A stretch of 64,000 nt of DNA from UMGS1668 sp035447605. Lineage in GTDB: Bacteria > Bacillota > Clostridia > Oscillospirales > Ruminococcaceae. Each line of letters starts with the position of its first letter. Position 1 is the first letter of the stretch. The stretch is taken from NCBI GenBank assembly GCA_035447605.1, contig DAOTHJ010000002.1, positions 124,001 to 188,000 of the forward strand, written 5' to 3'. This document shows positions 1 through 7,864 of the stretch, piece after piece. The position numbers were made by a program, and so were the translations under genes. The notes beneath the pieces are model-generated. The model had not been told where the DNA came from, made no database searches, and saw only the letters and a list, made by a program, of their open reading frames with translations.

Positions 1-167
1 ACAATCATCCGCAGGGGTATGCCGTGCCCTCGCAGGAGGATATCGACCTGACCCTGCAGCTCCGCAAGTCGCTCCGGGAGGTCGGCGTCGAGTTGGTCGA
101 CCATATCATCGTGGCAAACGACGACTACGTCTCCATGGCCGCAAGCGGCTATTTCCTCGGCACCTGA
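1..167 (+). CDS. radC: RadC/JAB-domain protein, C-terminal fragment
   Basis: This is the 3' end of a gene that starts outside the window; the frame is read from base 3 and stops at TGA 165-167. The first visible residues, N-H-P-Q-G followed by V-P-S-Q-E-D, are the second half of the HNHPxGxxxPSxxD signature of the RadC (UPF0758) JAB/MPN metalloprotein fold; the two bases before them (ac) would finish the leading His codon. The end of the protein contains VDHIIVANDDYVSM, typical of the RadC C-terminus. The family binds zinc through the JAB motif, but its role is not settled. Confidence in the family is high; the upstream N-terminal helix-hairpin-helix region cannot be seen. Confidence 0.9.
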   Translation, partial: NHPQGYAVPSQEDIDLTLQLRKSLREVGVELVDHIIVANDDYVSMAASGYFLGT

Positions 168-302
168 GCCGCCGGCACATGACCGGGGAAAAGATTTTTG
201 GAAAGATTGCAAAGGAAAGGTTTGCATATTCTCTCCGTTTCTGCTAAAATTAAAATGTTGTGCCGTGGCGATTTTTTGCCCTTGACAGGGGAGAAAAATC
301 GC

Positions 303-331
303 TTGACAAACCAAACCGATATCTATATAAT
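303..331 (+). promoter_or_regulatory. Consensus sigma-A promoter of ylbN-rpmF
   Basis: TTGACA at 303-308 and TATAAT at 326-331 are separated by 17 bases, a perfect match to the vegetative consensus. It lies 29 bases upstream of the ylbN start and should drive ylbN and rpmF. Confidence 0.85.
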
Positions 332-359
332 ATTCTCCGTGGCGTTGCGAGGGATTGGT

Positions 360-860
360 ATGCTGATTGATATTAAAAATCTGTTTGAGGCGCCCGATCT
401 GACCATTCCGGTCGAAGGGGAGATTGATCTTGCCAATGTGGAGATCTGGGGACAGCGTGTCTTCGGCGCTCCCGTGCGGATCAATGGATTGCTCCGGAAC
501 CGGGCCGGCATCGTGTCGCTTCAGTATTCGGCGGATGTTCCGCTGAAGTATGAGTGCGACCGCTGCCGAAAGAAAACGGAAAAACATGTGAGCTATTCCT
601 TTGAGCACATGCTGGCGAGGGAACTCTCCGGCGGGGAAGAGAACGACGAATTTCTCGTGGTTCCGGACGGAATGCTTAACATGGATGAGCTTGTCATGAC
701 GGATGTCACGCTCGAGCTTCCTTTCCGTTTTTTGTGCAAGGAGGACTGCAAAGGGCTTTGCCCGATTTGCGGCGCCGATCTCAATGAGACGGAGTGCGGA
801 TGCCAAAAAGAACAGACCGACCCCCGCCTGGCAAAATTAAAAGAGCTGCTCGACAGCTGA
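360..860 (+). CDS. ylbN: DUF177/YceD family protein (YlbN-like)
   Basis: A 166-residue protein of the DUF177 (YceD) family, which sits directly upstream of ribosomal protein L32 in most bacteria and is linked to 23S rRNA accumulation. The sequence shows the expected cysteines: CDRC (Cys66, Cys69) in the middle and a C-terminal cluster Cys126-x3-Cys130-x3-Cys134-x2-Cys137 ending in CPICGADLN, which may bind a metal. I start at ATG 360, preceded by GCGAGGG, rather than at the further upstream in-frame codon, because the consensus promoter at 303-331 lies between them. rpmF follows after 27 bases, so the two genes are probably co-transcribed. Confidence in family high, molecular function uncertain. 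Confidence 0.9.
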   Translation: MLIDIKNLFEAPDLTIPVEGEIDLANVEIWGQRVFGAPVRINGLLRNRAGIVSLQYSADVPLKYECDRCRKKTEKHVSYSFEHMLARELSGGEENDEFLVVPDGMLNMDELVMTDVTLELPFRFLCKEDCKGLCPICGADLNETECGCQKEQTDPRLAKLKELLDS

Positions 861-887
861 GGATCATGAGTTAAGGAGGTGCTCTTC

Positions 888-1076
888 ATGGCAGTACCGA
901 AGAGAAAAGTTTCCAAAGCAAGAAAGAATAAAAGACGTTCCAACGTTTGGAAGATTGCCGTTCCGGGCTTCTGCAAATGCCCGCAGTGCGGCGAGCTGAA
1001 GCTCCCGCATGTAGTCTGCAAGAATTGCGGATACTACAAAGGCAAAGAGATCGTCAAAGTCGAAGAAGAGGCCTGA
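888..1076 (+). CDS. rpmF: 50S ribosomal protein L32
   Basis: A 62-residue protein matching bacterial L32 over its full length: the N-terminus MAVPKRKVSKARKNKRR is diagnostic. It is the zinc-binding (C+) form, with two CxxC pairs, CPQC and CKNC, about ten residues apart. The start ATG 888 has a strong TTAAGGAGGT site nine bases upstream; GTG 879 in the same frame is too close to that site. It follows ylbN and is followed by a terminator-like hairpin at 1102-1142. L32 is part of the large ribosomal subunit. Confidence 0.97.
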   Translation: MAVPKRKVSKARKNKRRSNVWKIAVPGFCKCPQCGELKLPHVVCKNCGYYKGKEIVKVEEEA

Positions 1077-1101
1077 ACCTCCGATCGAAATTGCTTTCCG
1101 G

Positions 1102-1142
1102 AAAAGCCGTGGTGGGCAAACTTGCCTGTCAGGGCTTTTTTT
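1102..1142 (+). terminator. Probable terminator after rpmF
   Basis: AAAAGCC at 1102-1108 pairs with GGCTTTT at 1133-1139 and is followed by a T-rich stretch; an inner GGCAA/TTGCC pair adds stability. The stem is imperfect, so strength is uncertain. Confidence 0.55.
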
Positions 1143-1155
1143 CTGTCCAGGATTG

Positions 1156-1184
1156 TTGCAGTTTTTTCCCCCGCATGGTATAGT
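1156..1184 (+). promoter_or_regulatory. Putative galM promoter
   Basis: TTGCAG at 1156-1161 and TATAGT at 1179-1184 with a 17-base spacer, 45 bases before the galM start. Confidence 0.55.
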
Positions 1185-1229
1185 TTTTATAGACTTTTTT
1201 CTTCTTTTATAAAAAGGAGGCGGCGCGCC

Positions 1230-2210
1230 GTGAAACTGGAGAAAATTCTCTGGGGGACTCTGCCGGAAGGAGACGTTCATCTCTATACGCTTGAGAGCGG
1301 CGGTATCCGCGCGACGGTTTCCGACCTTGGCGGCACCGTGCAGTCCCTCTCCGTTCCGGACAGGAACGGGGAGCCGGCGGATATCGTTCTTGGCTATGAT
1401 ACGCCGGAGGAATATCTTGCGGGCGGCTGCTTTTTCGGCGCGACGATCGGGCGCTACGCCAACCGGATCAAAGGCGCGCGGGTTCATATTGAGGATCACA
1501 CCTTCCGCCTGACCGCCAACGAGGGCAGGAACACGCTCCACGGCGGCGGAGGCTTTCATAAGAAGCTCTGGAAGGCCACTGAGACGCCCGGCTGGCTCTA
1601 TCTGAGCTATGTCTCTCCCGACCGGGAGGACGGCTTTCCGGGCGAGCTTTTTGTCACGGTGCGCTTCGGCTTCAACGACGACGGCAACTTCGAGATCGGT
1701 TATTCCGCCACGACGAACGCGCCGACCTTCGTCAGCCTGACGAATCATACGTATTTTAACCTCGCCGGCAGGGGAAATATTCTCAGTCATCATCTCTGCC
1801 TGCATGCGGATTCCTATACGCCGGTCGATGGGGAACAGATCCCCACCGGCGAACTTCTTCCGGTCGCGGGCACGGAGCTGGATTTCCGGCAGATGCGTCC
1901 GGTCACATCCGATTACGACAACAACTTTGTTTTAAATAAAAAAGGCCCGGCCGCCGAACTCTATGAGGAGACTTCCGGCCGCCTGCTCCACGTTTGGACG
2001 GATCTGCCCGGCCTTCAGCTTTATTGTGGCCAACATATCCCGGAAGGGGAAAAGGGCAAAAACAGTGCCGTTTACGGGCCGAATTCCGGCCTCTGCCTAG
2101 AGACGCAATTCTTTCCGGATTCCCCGCATCAGCCGGAATTCCCTTCCACGCTGCTGATGCCGGACGGCTGGTACGAGCATAAGACCGTCTGGGCGTTTTC
2201 CACGGAATAA
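1230..2210 (+). CDS. galM: Aldose 1-epimerase (mutarotase)
   Basis: A 326-residue protein of the GalM family, which interconverts alpha and beta anomers of galactose and other aldoses in the cytoplasm. Recognisable segments are GRYANRI (sugar-binding Arg), LHGGGGFHKKLW, TNHTYFNLAG (catalytic His region), YDNNFVL and the C-terminal LETQFFPDSPHQPEFPSTLL, which carries the catalytic Glu; order and length fit the family. I start at GTG 1230 because AAAGGAGG lies nine bases upstream; an earlier in-frame codon would overlap the rpmF terminator. It appears monocistronic with its own promoter. No other galactose gene is in the window. Confidence 0.95.
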   Translation: MKLEKILWGTLPEGDVHLYTLESGGIRATVSDLGGTVQSLSVPDRNGEPADIVLGYDTPEEYLAGGCFFGATIGRYANRIKGARVHIEDHTFRLTANEGRNTLHGGGGFHKKLWKATETPGWLYLSYVSPDREDGFPGELFVTVRFGFNDDGNFEIGYSATTNAPTFVSLTNHTYFNLAGRGNILSHHLCLHADSYTPVDGEQIPTGELLPVAGTELDFRQMRPVTSDYDNNFVLNKKGPAAELYEETSGRLLHVWTDLPGLQLYCGQHIPEGEKGKNSAVYGPNSGLCLETQFFPDSPHQPEFPSTLLMPDGWYEHKTVWAFSTE

Positions 2211-2355
2211 GGCCGGAAAGATCGACCGATCATTTTAGCGGGCCGTATCCCAAGGCGTTTCTCTTAAAGAGGAACCACATAACGAGGCGGAAGATTTCGG
2301 GACCGACGGAGATAGAGCACGGGTGCATGGTTTTCACATCATGCAAGGGGTGAAT

Positions 2356-2967
2356 ATGACAGACTATACGGGGATGGCCGGAAATTTTGAACAGCGTAAT
2401 ATCCGACTTGTCGTTCTGGATTCCCTTGAAGCGGCGAAAGAATATATTTTAGAGGAAATCCCGATTTCCTGTACGGTTGGTATCGGCCATTCCGCAACGC
2501 TGCAGCAGATGGATCTCACGCGTGCTTTGGAGGAACGGGGAAATCCCGTATACGATAAAGAAACGGCGTCCGATGACGAAGAATCCTACCGGATAAAACG
2601 GGAGGCTTTGCTGAGCGATTACTATATTTCCGGGGCCAATGCGGTCTCTGCCGACGGCAGGATCGTAAACATGGATCATAGCGGGAACCGCGTGGCGGCG
2701 CTTATTTTCGGCCCCAAAAAGGTAATCCTCGTGGCTGGCATTAATAAAATCACAGAGACGCTGGAGACAGCGATTGATCGTGTAAAAAATATTGCGTGCC
2801 CCATGAATGCGGAGAGAGCCGGGTTTCATCCCCCTTGTGTTTCCCTGGGAAGGTGTGTGGACTGTGTCTCCGATCAAAGAGTGTGCAATTATTTATCCGT
2901 GATTCAAGGTCAGCCTTATCCGGACAGAATGACACTGCTCATTGTAAAGCAGCCCTGTGGGTTCTAA
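2356..2967 (+). CDS. LUD-domain (DUF162, LutC-like) protein
   Basis: A 203-residue stand-alone LUD-domain protein, the family that includes LutC of the lactate utilisation complex. Supporting features are the early GIGHSATLQQM segment, the central ISGANAVSADGRIVNMDHSGNRVA stretch and the cysteine-rich end CVSLGRCVDC with VCNYL. Stand-alone copies without LutA/LutB are common in Clostridia and their substrate is not known; no lutA or lutB is nearby. The start ATG 2356 follows AAGGGG; the in-frame codon at 2323 has no clear site. The gene stands between galM and the DUF512-der group with short gaps and no clear terminator. Confidence 0.85.
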   Translation: MTDYTGMAGNFEQRNIRLVVLDSLEAAKEYILEEIPISCTVGIGHSATLQQMDLTRALEERGNPVYDKETASDDEESYRIKREALLSDYYISGANAVSADGRIVNMDHSGNRVAALIFGPKKVILVAGINKITETLETAIDRVKNIACPMNAERAGFHPPCVSLGRCVDCVSDQRVCNYLSVIQGQPYPDRMTLLIVKQPCGF

Positions 2968-3072
2968 CCGATTCTCAGCCAATTGCGTTTCAATACGGCA
3001 AAATCCGCCGAGGGAACGCATTTCCAGCATCGGACTTCATATTCTATTTTCATATAAGAAGGAGGCGGGCAT

Positions 3073-4419
3073 TTGCCGGTCGTCATCTCTTCCATTGCGG
3101 TGCGGTCCCATGCGGAGCGTGCCGGGATTCTGCCGGGCGAGACGCTCGTTTCCATCAACGGCAGCGCAATTAACGACGTGTTGGATTACCGGTTTTATAT
3201 GGTGAACCGCCTTGTCTCTCTGGTTATTGAAGATCAGGAGGGCCGTCAGCGCACCGTCCGTATTCATAAGGGCGAATATGCTGAGATCGGGCTTGAATTT
3301 TCCACCTATCTGATGGATGAGGAGCGCTGCTGCAAAAATAAGTGCATCTTCTGCTTTATCGACCAGATGCCTCCGGGCATGCGGGAGACGCTGTATTTTA
3401 AGGATGACGATTCCCGGCTGGATTTTCTCTTCGGCAACTACATCACGCTGACGAACGTCGGCGAGGAGGATATCCGCCGCATCATTGCGATGCATCTCTC
3501 GCCGGTCAACGTCTCGGTCCACACCACCAACCCGGAGCTCCGCGTCGCCATGATGAAAAATCCCAAGGCGGCAACCTCTCTGCAATATCTGCGGGAGCTT
3601 GCCGAAGCCGGGATCTCCCCGCACACGCAGGTAGTCCTCTGCCCGGGCATTAACGACGGCGAAGAGCTCACCCGTACCCTGCGCGACCTCGGAAATATGG
3701 GGCCGGCGGTCGAGAGCATCGCCTGCGTGCCGGTGGGTTTGACCAAATACCGGGAGCACCTGCCGCACATCGATCCTTATACAAAGGAACAGGCTGCGGC
3801 CGTGATCGACCTTATTGAGGCGTTCCAGCAGGAGCAGCTCACCTTGCGCGGGGAGCGCGTCGCCTATCCCGCCGATGAGTTTTTCATCAAGGCGGAGCGC
3901 CCGATGCCGGATGAGGAGTATTACGGCGATTTCACGCAGCTTGAAAACGGCGTCGGTCTCTCGGCGCTGCTGAAGCGGGAGTTTCTGGAGGCGCTTGACG
4001 CCCATCCGGCGGAAGAGATTCACAGAAACGTATCCGTCGCGACCGGGAAGGCCGCCGAGAGCCTTCTCAGGGAGCTTTCGGCGTTTGCGGAGGAAAAGTT
4101 TCCGGGGCTCCAAGTCGCGGTTACGGCGGTGGTGAACCGCTTCTTCGGCGAAAACGTCACCGTCACCGGCCTCTTGACCGGCGGGGACATCGCCGAGACT
4201 ATGAAAAAGAAAGATCCCGGGGAGGCGCTGCTCATCTGCGAATCAACCCTGCGCTATGAGCATGACCGCTTTCTGGATGATAAAACACCGGAGGAGCTTG
4301 AGCACGAGCTCGGCGTTCCGGTACTTATGGTAAAAAACGACGGTTATTCGCTGCTCTGCGCCATGCTGGGCGAAGAGGAAGAGAGCCGCTGCGAAGTCCT
4401 TTATGGGGAAACGGATTAA
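3073..4419 (+). CDS. DUF512 family protein with PDZ-like and radical-SAM-like regions
   Basis: A 448-residue protein. Residues 1-65 resemble a PDZ domain (SHAERAGILPGETLVSING). It is followed by Cys87-x3-Cys91-x2-Cys94, a radical-SAM-type iron-sulfur motif, then a barrel-like region and the C-terminal DUF512 domain. Families with this architecture are common in Clostridia and Cyanobacteria and often sit next to der, as here (20 bases upstream), but their reaction is unknown. The start is TTG 3073 with AAGGAGG eight bases upstream; no ATG lies nearby. Its position suggests a link with ribosome assembly or membrane lipid genes in the same transcript, which is inference only. Confidence 0.88.
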   Translation: MPVVISSIAVRSHAERAGILPGETLVSINGSAINDVLDYRFYMVNRLVSLVIEDQEGRQRTVRIHKGEYAEIGLEFSTYLMDEERCCKNKCIFCFIDQMPPGMRETLYFKDDDSRLDFLFGNYITLTNVGEEDIRRIIAMHLSPVNVSVHTTNPELRVAMMKNPKAATSLQYLRELAEAGISPHTQVVLCPGINDGEELTRTLRDLGNMGPAVESIACVPVGLTKYREHLPHIDPYTKEQAAAVIDLIEAFQQEQLTLRGERVAYPADEFFIKAERPMPDEEYYGDFTQLENGVGLSALLKREFLEALDAHPAEEIHRNVSVATGKAAESLLRELSAFAEEKFPGLQVAVTAVVNRFFGENVTVTGLLTGGDIAETMKKKDPGEALLICESTLRYEHDRFLDDKTPEELEHELGVPVLMVKNDGYSLLCAMLGEEEESRCEVLYGETD

Positions 4420-4439
4420 AGGAGAAACCGGAGGAACCT

Positions 4440-5768
4440 ATGTCGAAACCGATCATCGCCATCGTGGGGCGGCCGAATGTCGGCAAATCCACGCTTTTTA
4501 ACAAATTGACCGGACGGCGCCTTGCCATCGTCGAGGATACCCCTGGCGTGACGAGGGACCGCCTCTATGCCGAATGCGAATGGCTCGGCCATACGGTCAT
4601 GCTGGTGGATACCGGCGGCATCGAGCCAAACACCGGAGACGACATGCTCTCCAAAATGCGCGATCAGGCAAATGTCGCCATCGATAGCGCCGATGTGATC
4701 ATTCTGGTGACGGACCTTACGGCCGGCGTCACCGCGAACGACGAGGAGATCGCTTCCCTGCTGCGCAGAAGCGGCAAACCCGTGGTCTGCTGTGTCAACA
4801 AATGCGATGCGATCGGCGCGCCGCCGGCAGAATTCTATGAGTTCTATAACCTCGGCCTCGGCGATCCGATTGCGGTCTCCTCCGTGCACGGCCACGGCAC
4901 CGGAGACCTGCTGGACGCCTGTTTCCAGTATATCGACTTCGACCGCGCGGAGGAGGAAGAGGAGGATGTCATCAAGGTCGCCATCCTCGGCAAGCCGAAT
5001 GTCGGCAAGAGCAGCCTCGTCAACCGGATCTCCGGGGAGGAGCGCATGATTGTTGCCGACGAGGCCGGTACGACGCGCGACGCCACCGATACGGCAATCA
5101 CGAACGACTACGGCAAATTCGTCCTGATCGATACGGCGGGCATCCGCCGCAAGAGCAAGGTGGACGACAATATCGAAAAATACAGCGTCCTGCGCGCTTA
5201 TATGGCCGTCGACAGGGCGGATGTCTGCGTCATTGTGATCGACGCGACCGAGGGCTTCACCGAGCAGGATTCCAAGGTGGCCGGCTACTGCCACGAGCAG
5301 GGCAAGGCCTGTGTGATCGCCGTCAACAAGTGGGATGCCATCGAAAAGACCGACAGCACCATGAACGAATTCACCAAGAACCTGCAAATCGGCCTTAGTT
5401 TTATGCTCTATGCGCCGATCGTCTATATTTCGGCGCTGACCGGCCAGCGGCTTGATAAGCTGTTTGAGGCGATTCTCGCTACCTATGAACAGAACTGCCG
5501 CCGCATCACGACCGGTACGCTCAACGACATGCTGGCCTACGCGACCGCAAAGGTACAGCCGCCGTCCGATAAGGGCAAACATCTGAAACTGTATTATATG
5601 ACGGAGGTTTCCGTCAAACCGCCGACTTTTGTTGTTTTCTGCAACCGTTCCGACCTGTTTCATTTTTCCTATCAGCGTTATATTGAGAACCAGATCCGGG
5701 AGACGTTCGGCCTGAACGGAACGCCGATTCGTATTTTGGTTCGGGAAAGGGGGAAGGACAAAGGCTGA
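4440..5768 (+). CDS. der: Ribosome biogenesis GTPase Der (EngA)
   Basis: A 442-residue double GTPase needed for 50S ribosome maturation. Two G domains are visible: GRPNVGKS near residue 10 with DTPGVTRD and NKCD, and GKPNVGKS near residue 183 with NKWD. A KH-like C-terminal domain follows and ends in the family pattern FGLNGTPIRILVRERGK. Length and domain order are normal. The start ATG 4440 is preceded by AGAAACCGGAGGAACCT. It is in a tight run with the DUF512 gene upstream and plsY downstream (18 bases). Confidence 0.97.
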   Translation: MSKPIIAIVGRPNVGKSTLFNKLTGRRLAIVEDTPGVTRDRLYAECEWLGHTVMLVDTGGIEPNTGDDMLSKMRDQANVAIDSADVIILVTDLTAGVTANDEEIASLLRRSGKPVVCCVNKCDAIGAPPAEFYEFYNLGLGDPIAVSSVHGHGTGDLLDACFQYIDFDRAEEEEEDVIKVAILGKPNVGKSSLVNRISGEERMIVADEAGTTRDATDTAITNDYGKFVLIDTAGIRRKSKVDDNIEKYSVLRAYMAVDRADVCVIVIDATEGFTEQDSKVAGYCHEQGKACVIAVNKWDAIEKTDSTMNEFTKNLQIGLSFMLYAPIVYISALTGQRLDKLFEAILATYEQNCRRITTGTLNDMLAYATAKVQPPSDKGKHLKLYYMTEVSVKPPTFVVFCNRSDLFHFSYQRYIENQIRETFGLNGTPIRILVRERGKDKG

Positions 5769-5786
5769 GCCTTTGCCGAACATCAT

Positions 5787-6467
5787 ATGGGCGAGTGGGG
5801 TTCCTTTCTGCTGTCTGTTGCATGCACGGCGGCGCTTTCCTACCTGCTGGGCAGCTGCAACATGGCGATCATCGTTTCGAGGCTCTTCCGTGTGCCGGAT
5901 ATCCGCGAGTTTGGCAGCGGAAGCGCCGGCATGACCAATATGCTCCGCACCTATGGGAAGAAGCTGGCGGCCATCACCTTTGTCGGTGATTTTCTCAAGG
6001 GATCCGTCGCGGTTTTTCTTGCGAGAGTCATCTTCTCGGATCCGGTTTTCGGTGTGGATCTGGGGTACATTGCCGGAATCTTCGTCGTGCTGGGGCATAT
6101 TTTCCCGATCTATTTCGGCTTTCACGGCGGAAAGGGCGTGGCGACCGCATTCGGCGCCATGCTGTGCCTCAACTGGATGGTCTTCGTGACGCTGCTGGTC
6201 GGCCTTGTTCCGATCATCTTCATTATCCGCATCGTATCGGCGATCTCCCTGACCGGCTCGGCCATCTATCCGGTGCTGACCTTTCTCGTGCTCATGCTTC
6301 AGGAGGCGGATCTTCTGACCGTCGTTATACCGGATACGGTCAGCGCCCTGATCATCATGGGGCTGACATTTTACGCCCACCGGGAAAACATCGCCCGTTT
6401 TCGCCGAGGCAAGGAGAATTTCTTCCCGGTGCCGCCCAAGACCAATAAAAAAGAGGAAAAGCCATGA
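5787..6467 (+). CDS. plsY: Glycerol-3-phosphate acyltransferase PlsY
   Basis: A 226-residue multi-spanning membrane protein that transfers an acyl group from acyl-phosphate to glycerol-3-phosphate, the first step of phospholipid synthesis. Family motifs are visible in order: GSGSAGMTN (GSGNPGATN in most relatives), GHIFPIYFGFHGGKGVAT, and HRENIARFRRGKE near the C-terminus. ATG 5787 has no strong ribosome binding site, but no better start is in frame; coupling to der is plausible. Its stop overlaps the start of the next gene. The derZ-plsY order is frequent in Firmicutes. Confidence 0.95.
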   Translation: MGEWGSFLLSVACTAALSYLLGSCNMAIIVSRLFRVPDIREFGSGSAGMTNMLRTYGKKLAAITFVGDFLKGSVAVFLARVIFSDPVFGVDLGYIAGIFVVLGHIFPIYFGFHGGKGVATAFGAMLCLNWMVFVTLLVGLVPIIFIIRIVSAISLTGSAIYPVLTFLVLMLQEADLLTVVIPDTVSALIIMGLTFYAHRENIARFRRGKENFFPVPPKTNKKEEKP

Positions 6468-6748
6468 AGCTGAATCATAAAACAAAACAGCTTGCGGCGA
6501 CGCTGGCTCTGATGCTGGCGGTCTGCCTGTTCTTTATATGGCTTGGCGCCGGGATGTACCGCTCCGTGCCGGAGGCGGACCGCGGCGGTCTGATGCCCAT
6601 GTTTTTGCTCTACGGCGTCTTTCCGTTGCTGATCGTCATCTTCAGTCTCCACCGGATCCGGGAGATCCTGCGGGAGTCCGACCCTCAAGAGGAACCTTTT
6701 GAAGAGAAAGCCGCGGAGGAGAAGAGAAAATCCCTTTCCGAAAAATAA
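6464..6748 (+). CDS. Small two-helix membrane protein, unknown function
   Basis: A 94-residue protein I do not recognise. Two hydrophobic segments span about residues 9-28 and 43-60, followed by a charged C-terminal tail rich in Glu and Lys. The ATG overlaps the plsY stop by four bases (ATGA) and is preceded by AAAGAGGAAAA, so it is translationally coupled to plsY. Co-transcription suggests a membrane role next to PlsY, but no function can be assigned from sequence. Confidence 0.75.
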   Translation: MKLNHKTKQLAATLALMLAVCLFFIWLGAGMYRSVPEADRGGLMPMFLLYGVFPLLIVIFSLHRIREILRESDPQEEPFEEKAAEEKRKSLSEK

Positions 6749-7028
6749 AACACAGCCTTTCCATAACGGCTTCCGGCCGGCCGCCGGAACGCCGGAGAAG
6801 CCCCTACATAGAACGACGTCCGTCTTATCCGGCCGCCGTTTTTTTATTGGTCTTTTTATTTATGCCTGCCCTTTTGTCGGATAGCGCCGCCGCCCATATT
6901 GGAAGCCGTCGGCGAAGAATGGATTTTCCCGCCGGGATCTCCGAATCAACCGCCGCTTTTGAAAATTTTTAAGAGCCGAAATTTTCTTATAAGGCGGGCA
7001 AAAAAAATCGTATGCCGCCGATTCGGTA
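6749..7028. other. Intergenic region before the zinc locus
   Basis: No gene is supported here. AACGGC at 6765-6770 and GCCGTT at 6835-6840, the latter followed by T residues, could form a long-loop terminator for the plsY group, but the loop is poorly structured. The rest, 6850-7028, shows nothing I recognise. Confidence 0.4.
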
Positions 7029-7057
7029 TTGACAAAGCGCAAAACCGGCGCTATGAT
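7029..7057 (+). promoter_or_regulatory. Near-consensus promoter of the zinc locus
   Basis: TTGACA at 7029-7034, a 17-base spacer and TATGAT at 7052-7057. The -10 element runs into the palindromic operator at 7056-7082, an arrangement expected for repression by the first gene product. Confidence 0.8.
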
Positions 7058-7082
7058 AATTTGCGAATGATTCGCAAATTAT
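7056..7082. promoter_or_regulatory. Zur/Fur-type operator, perfect 13-1-13 palindrome
   Basis: The left arm ATAATTTGCGAAT (7056-7068) is followed by one base (G 7069) and a perfect inverted copy (7070-7082). Fur-family regulators bind inverted repeats of the 7-1-7 type around a central base, and this site has that geometry with longer arms. It overlaps the -10 box and the likely transcription start. Confidence 0.8.
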
Positions 7083-7095
7083 GGAGGCGAAGAAG

Positions 7096-7485
7096 TTGGC
7101 GCGCTATCTTACAGAGCAGAGAAAAGAGCTGATCTCTTTTTTGCAGAGCCACCCGGACCGGCAGTTTTCCGCAAAACAGGTCGCGGAGGCGCTTGAGCAA
7201 AACGGAATCAGTCTGAGCGCGGTGTACCGCAATCTGGAGTCGCTGGAAGAGGCGGGGCTTGTCTGTTGTTTTGTGAAAGAAGGCAGCAGGGAGGTCTTTT
7301 ATCAATATATGGACGCGGACGCCTGCAAAAACTGCATCCATCTGACCTGCACAAAATGCGGCCGGACTTTCCATATGGATGCCGCGGCCGCAGAGCAGAT
7401 GCTCGATACGGTCTCCAGAGCGGATGGCTTCGAGATCAGCAGAAGCCGGACCGTGCTGTACGGTCTGTGCAAAAATTGCAGATGA
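7096..7485 (+). CDS. zur: Fur-family metalloregulator, probably Zur
   Basis: A 129-residue transcription factor of the Fur family. An N-terminal winged helix (about residues 5-65, with the family segment SAVYRNLESLEEAGLV) is followed by a C-terminal metal domain with two structural-zinc pairs, Cys85-x2-Cys88 (HLTCTKCG) and Cys125-x2-Cys128. I prefer TTG 7096, eight bases after GGAGG at 7083-7087; ATG 7081 lies inside the operator palindrome and has no ribosome binding site. Zinc specificity is inferred from the downstream znu-type genes; PerR or Fur identity is less likely. It probably represses its own promoter through the 7056-7082 palindrome. Confidence 0.88.
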   Translation: MARYLTEQRKELISFLQSHPDRQFSAKQVAEALEQNGISLSAVYRNLESLEEAGLVCCFVKEGSREVFYQYMDADACKNCIHLTCTKCGRTFHMDAAAAEQMLDTVSRADGFEISRSRTVLYGLCKNCR

Positions 7486-7514
7486 CGCGGTTCGGCAGGG
7501 GGCGGGAGAAAATC

Positions 7515-7811
7515 ATGACAACGAAAAACAGAGCGGTCGCGCTTTTGCTCAGCGTGGCCATTTTATCCGCCGTAATCCTGTCCGTCGTGTTTATCGCGGA
7601 GGAGGCCGGCCACAACTGCACGGGCGAAGATTGCCCGATCTGTCATGAGATCAAGGTCTGTGTAAAAACGCTGACGCTGTTCGGTACGGCCGTCGCGGGA
7701 GCCATGCTCCATGCGATGGTGCGCCTTGCCGTCTCCGGGTCCGTTTGCCGGTGCCCGGATCGTGTGTTTCTCAGCACGCCGATTCTCCAGAAGGTTCGGC
7801 TGAACGATTGA
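7515..7811 (+). CDS. Small Cys/His membrane protein of the zinc locus
   Basis: A 98-residue protein of unknown function. It has a hydrophobic segment at about residues 7-27, a short loop containing His33, Cys35, Cys40, Cys43, His44 and Cys49 (H-x-C-x4-C-x2-C-H), a second hydrophobic segment at about 52-75 and a Cys78-x-Cys80 pair before a basic tail. The clustered Cys and His residues between two membrane helices look like a metal site facing one side of the membrane. It lies 29 bases after the regulator, with GGGAG before ATG 7515, and before a strong terminator. A role in zinc sensing or transfer is inferred from position only. Confidence 0.75.
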   Translation: MTTKNRAVALLLSVAILSAVILSVVFIAEEAGHNCTGEDCPICHEIKVCVKTLTLFGTAVAGAMLHAMVRLAVSGSVCRCPDRVFLSTPILQKVRLND

Positions 7812-7818
7812 ATTTTTC

Positions 7819-7864
7819 GCAGGGGATTCCGCCTGCTTGGTTGGCGGAAGGTCCCCGCTTTTTT
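7819..7864 (+). terminator. Strong intrinsic terminator inside the zinc locus
   Basis: GCAGGGGATTCCGCC (7819-7833) pairs with 7843-7858 across a nine-base loop and is followed by six T residues. It separates the regulator and small membrane protein from the transporter genes. Confidence 0.85.

Noticed and set aside
4416..6485. A 689-codon open frame on the minus strand
   Set aside because: It is antisense to der and plsY, both unmistakable, and its translation is compositionally odd (His/Arg/Asp-rich) with no domain. High-GC genes often leave the opposite frame open.
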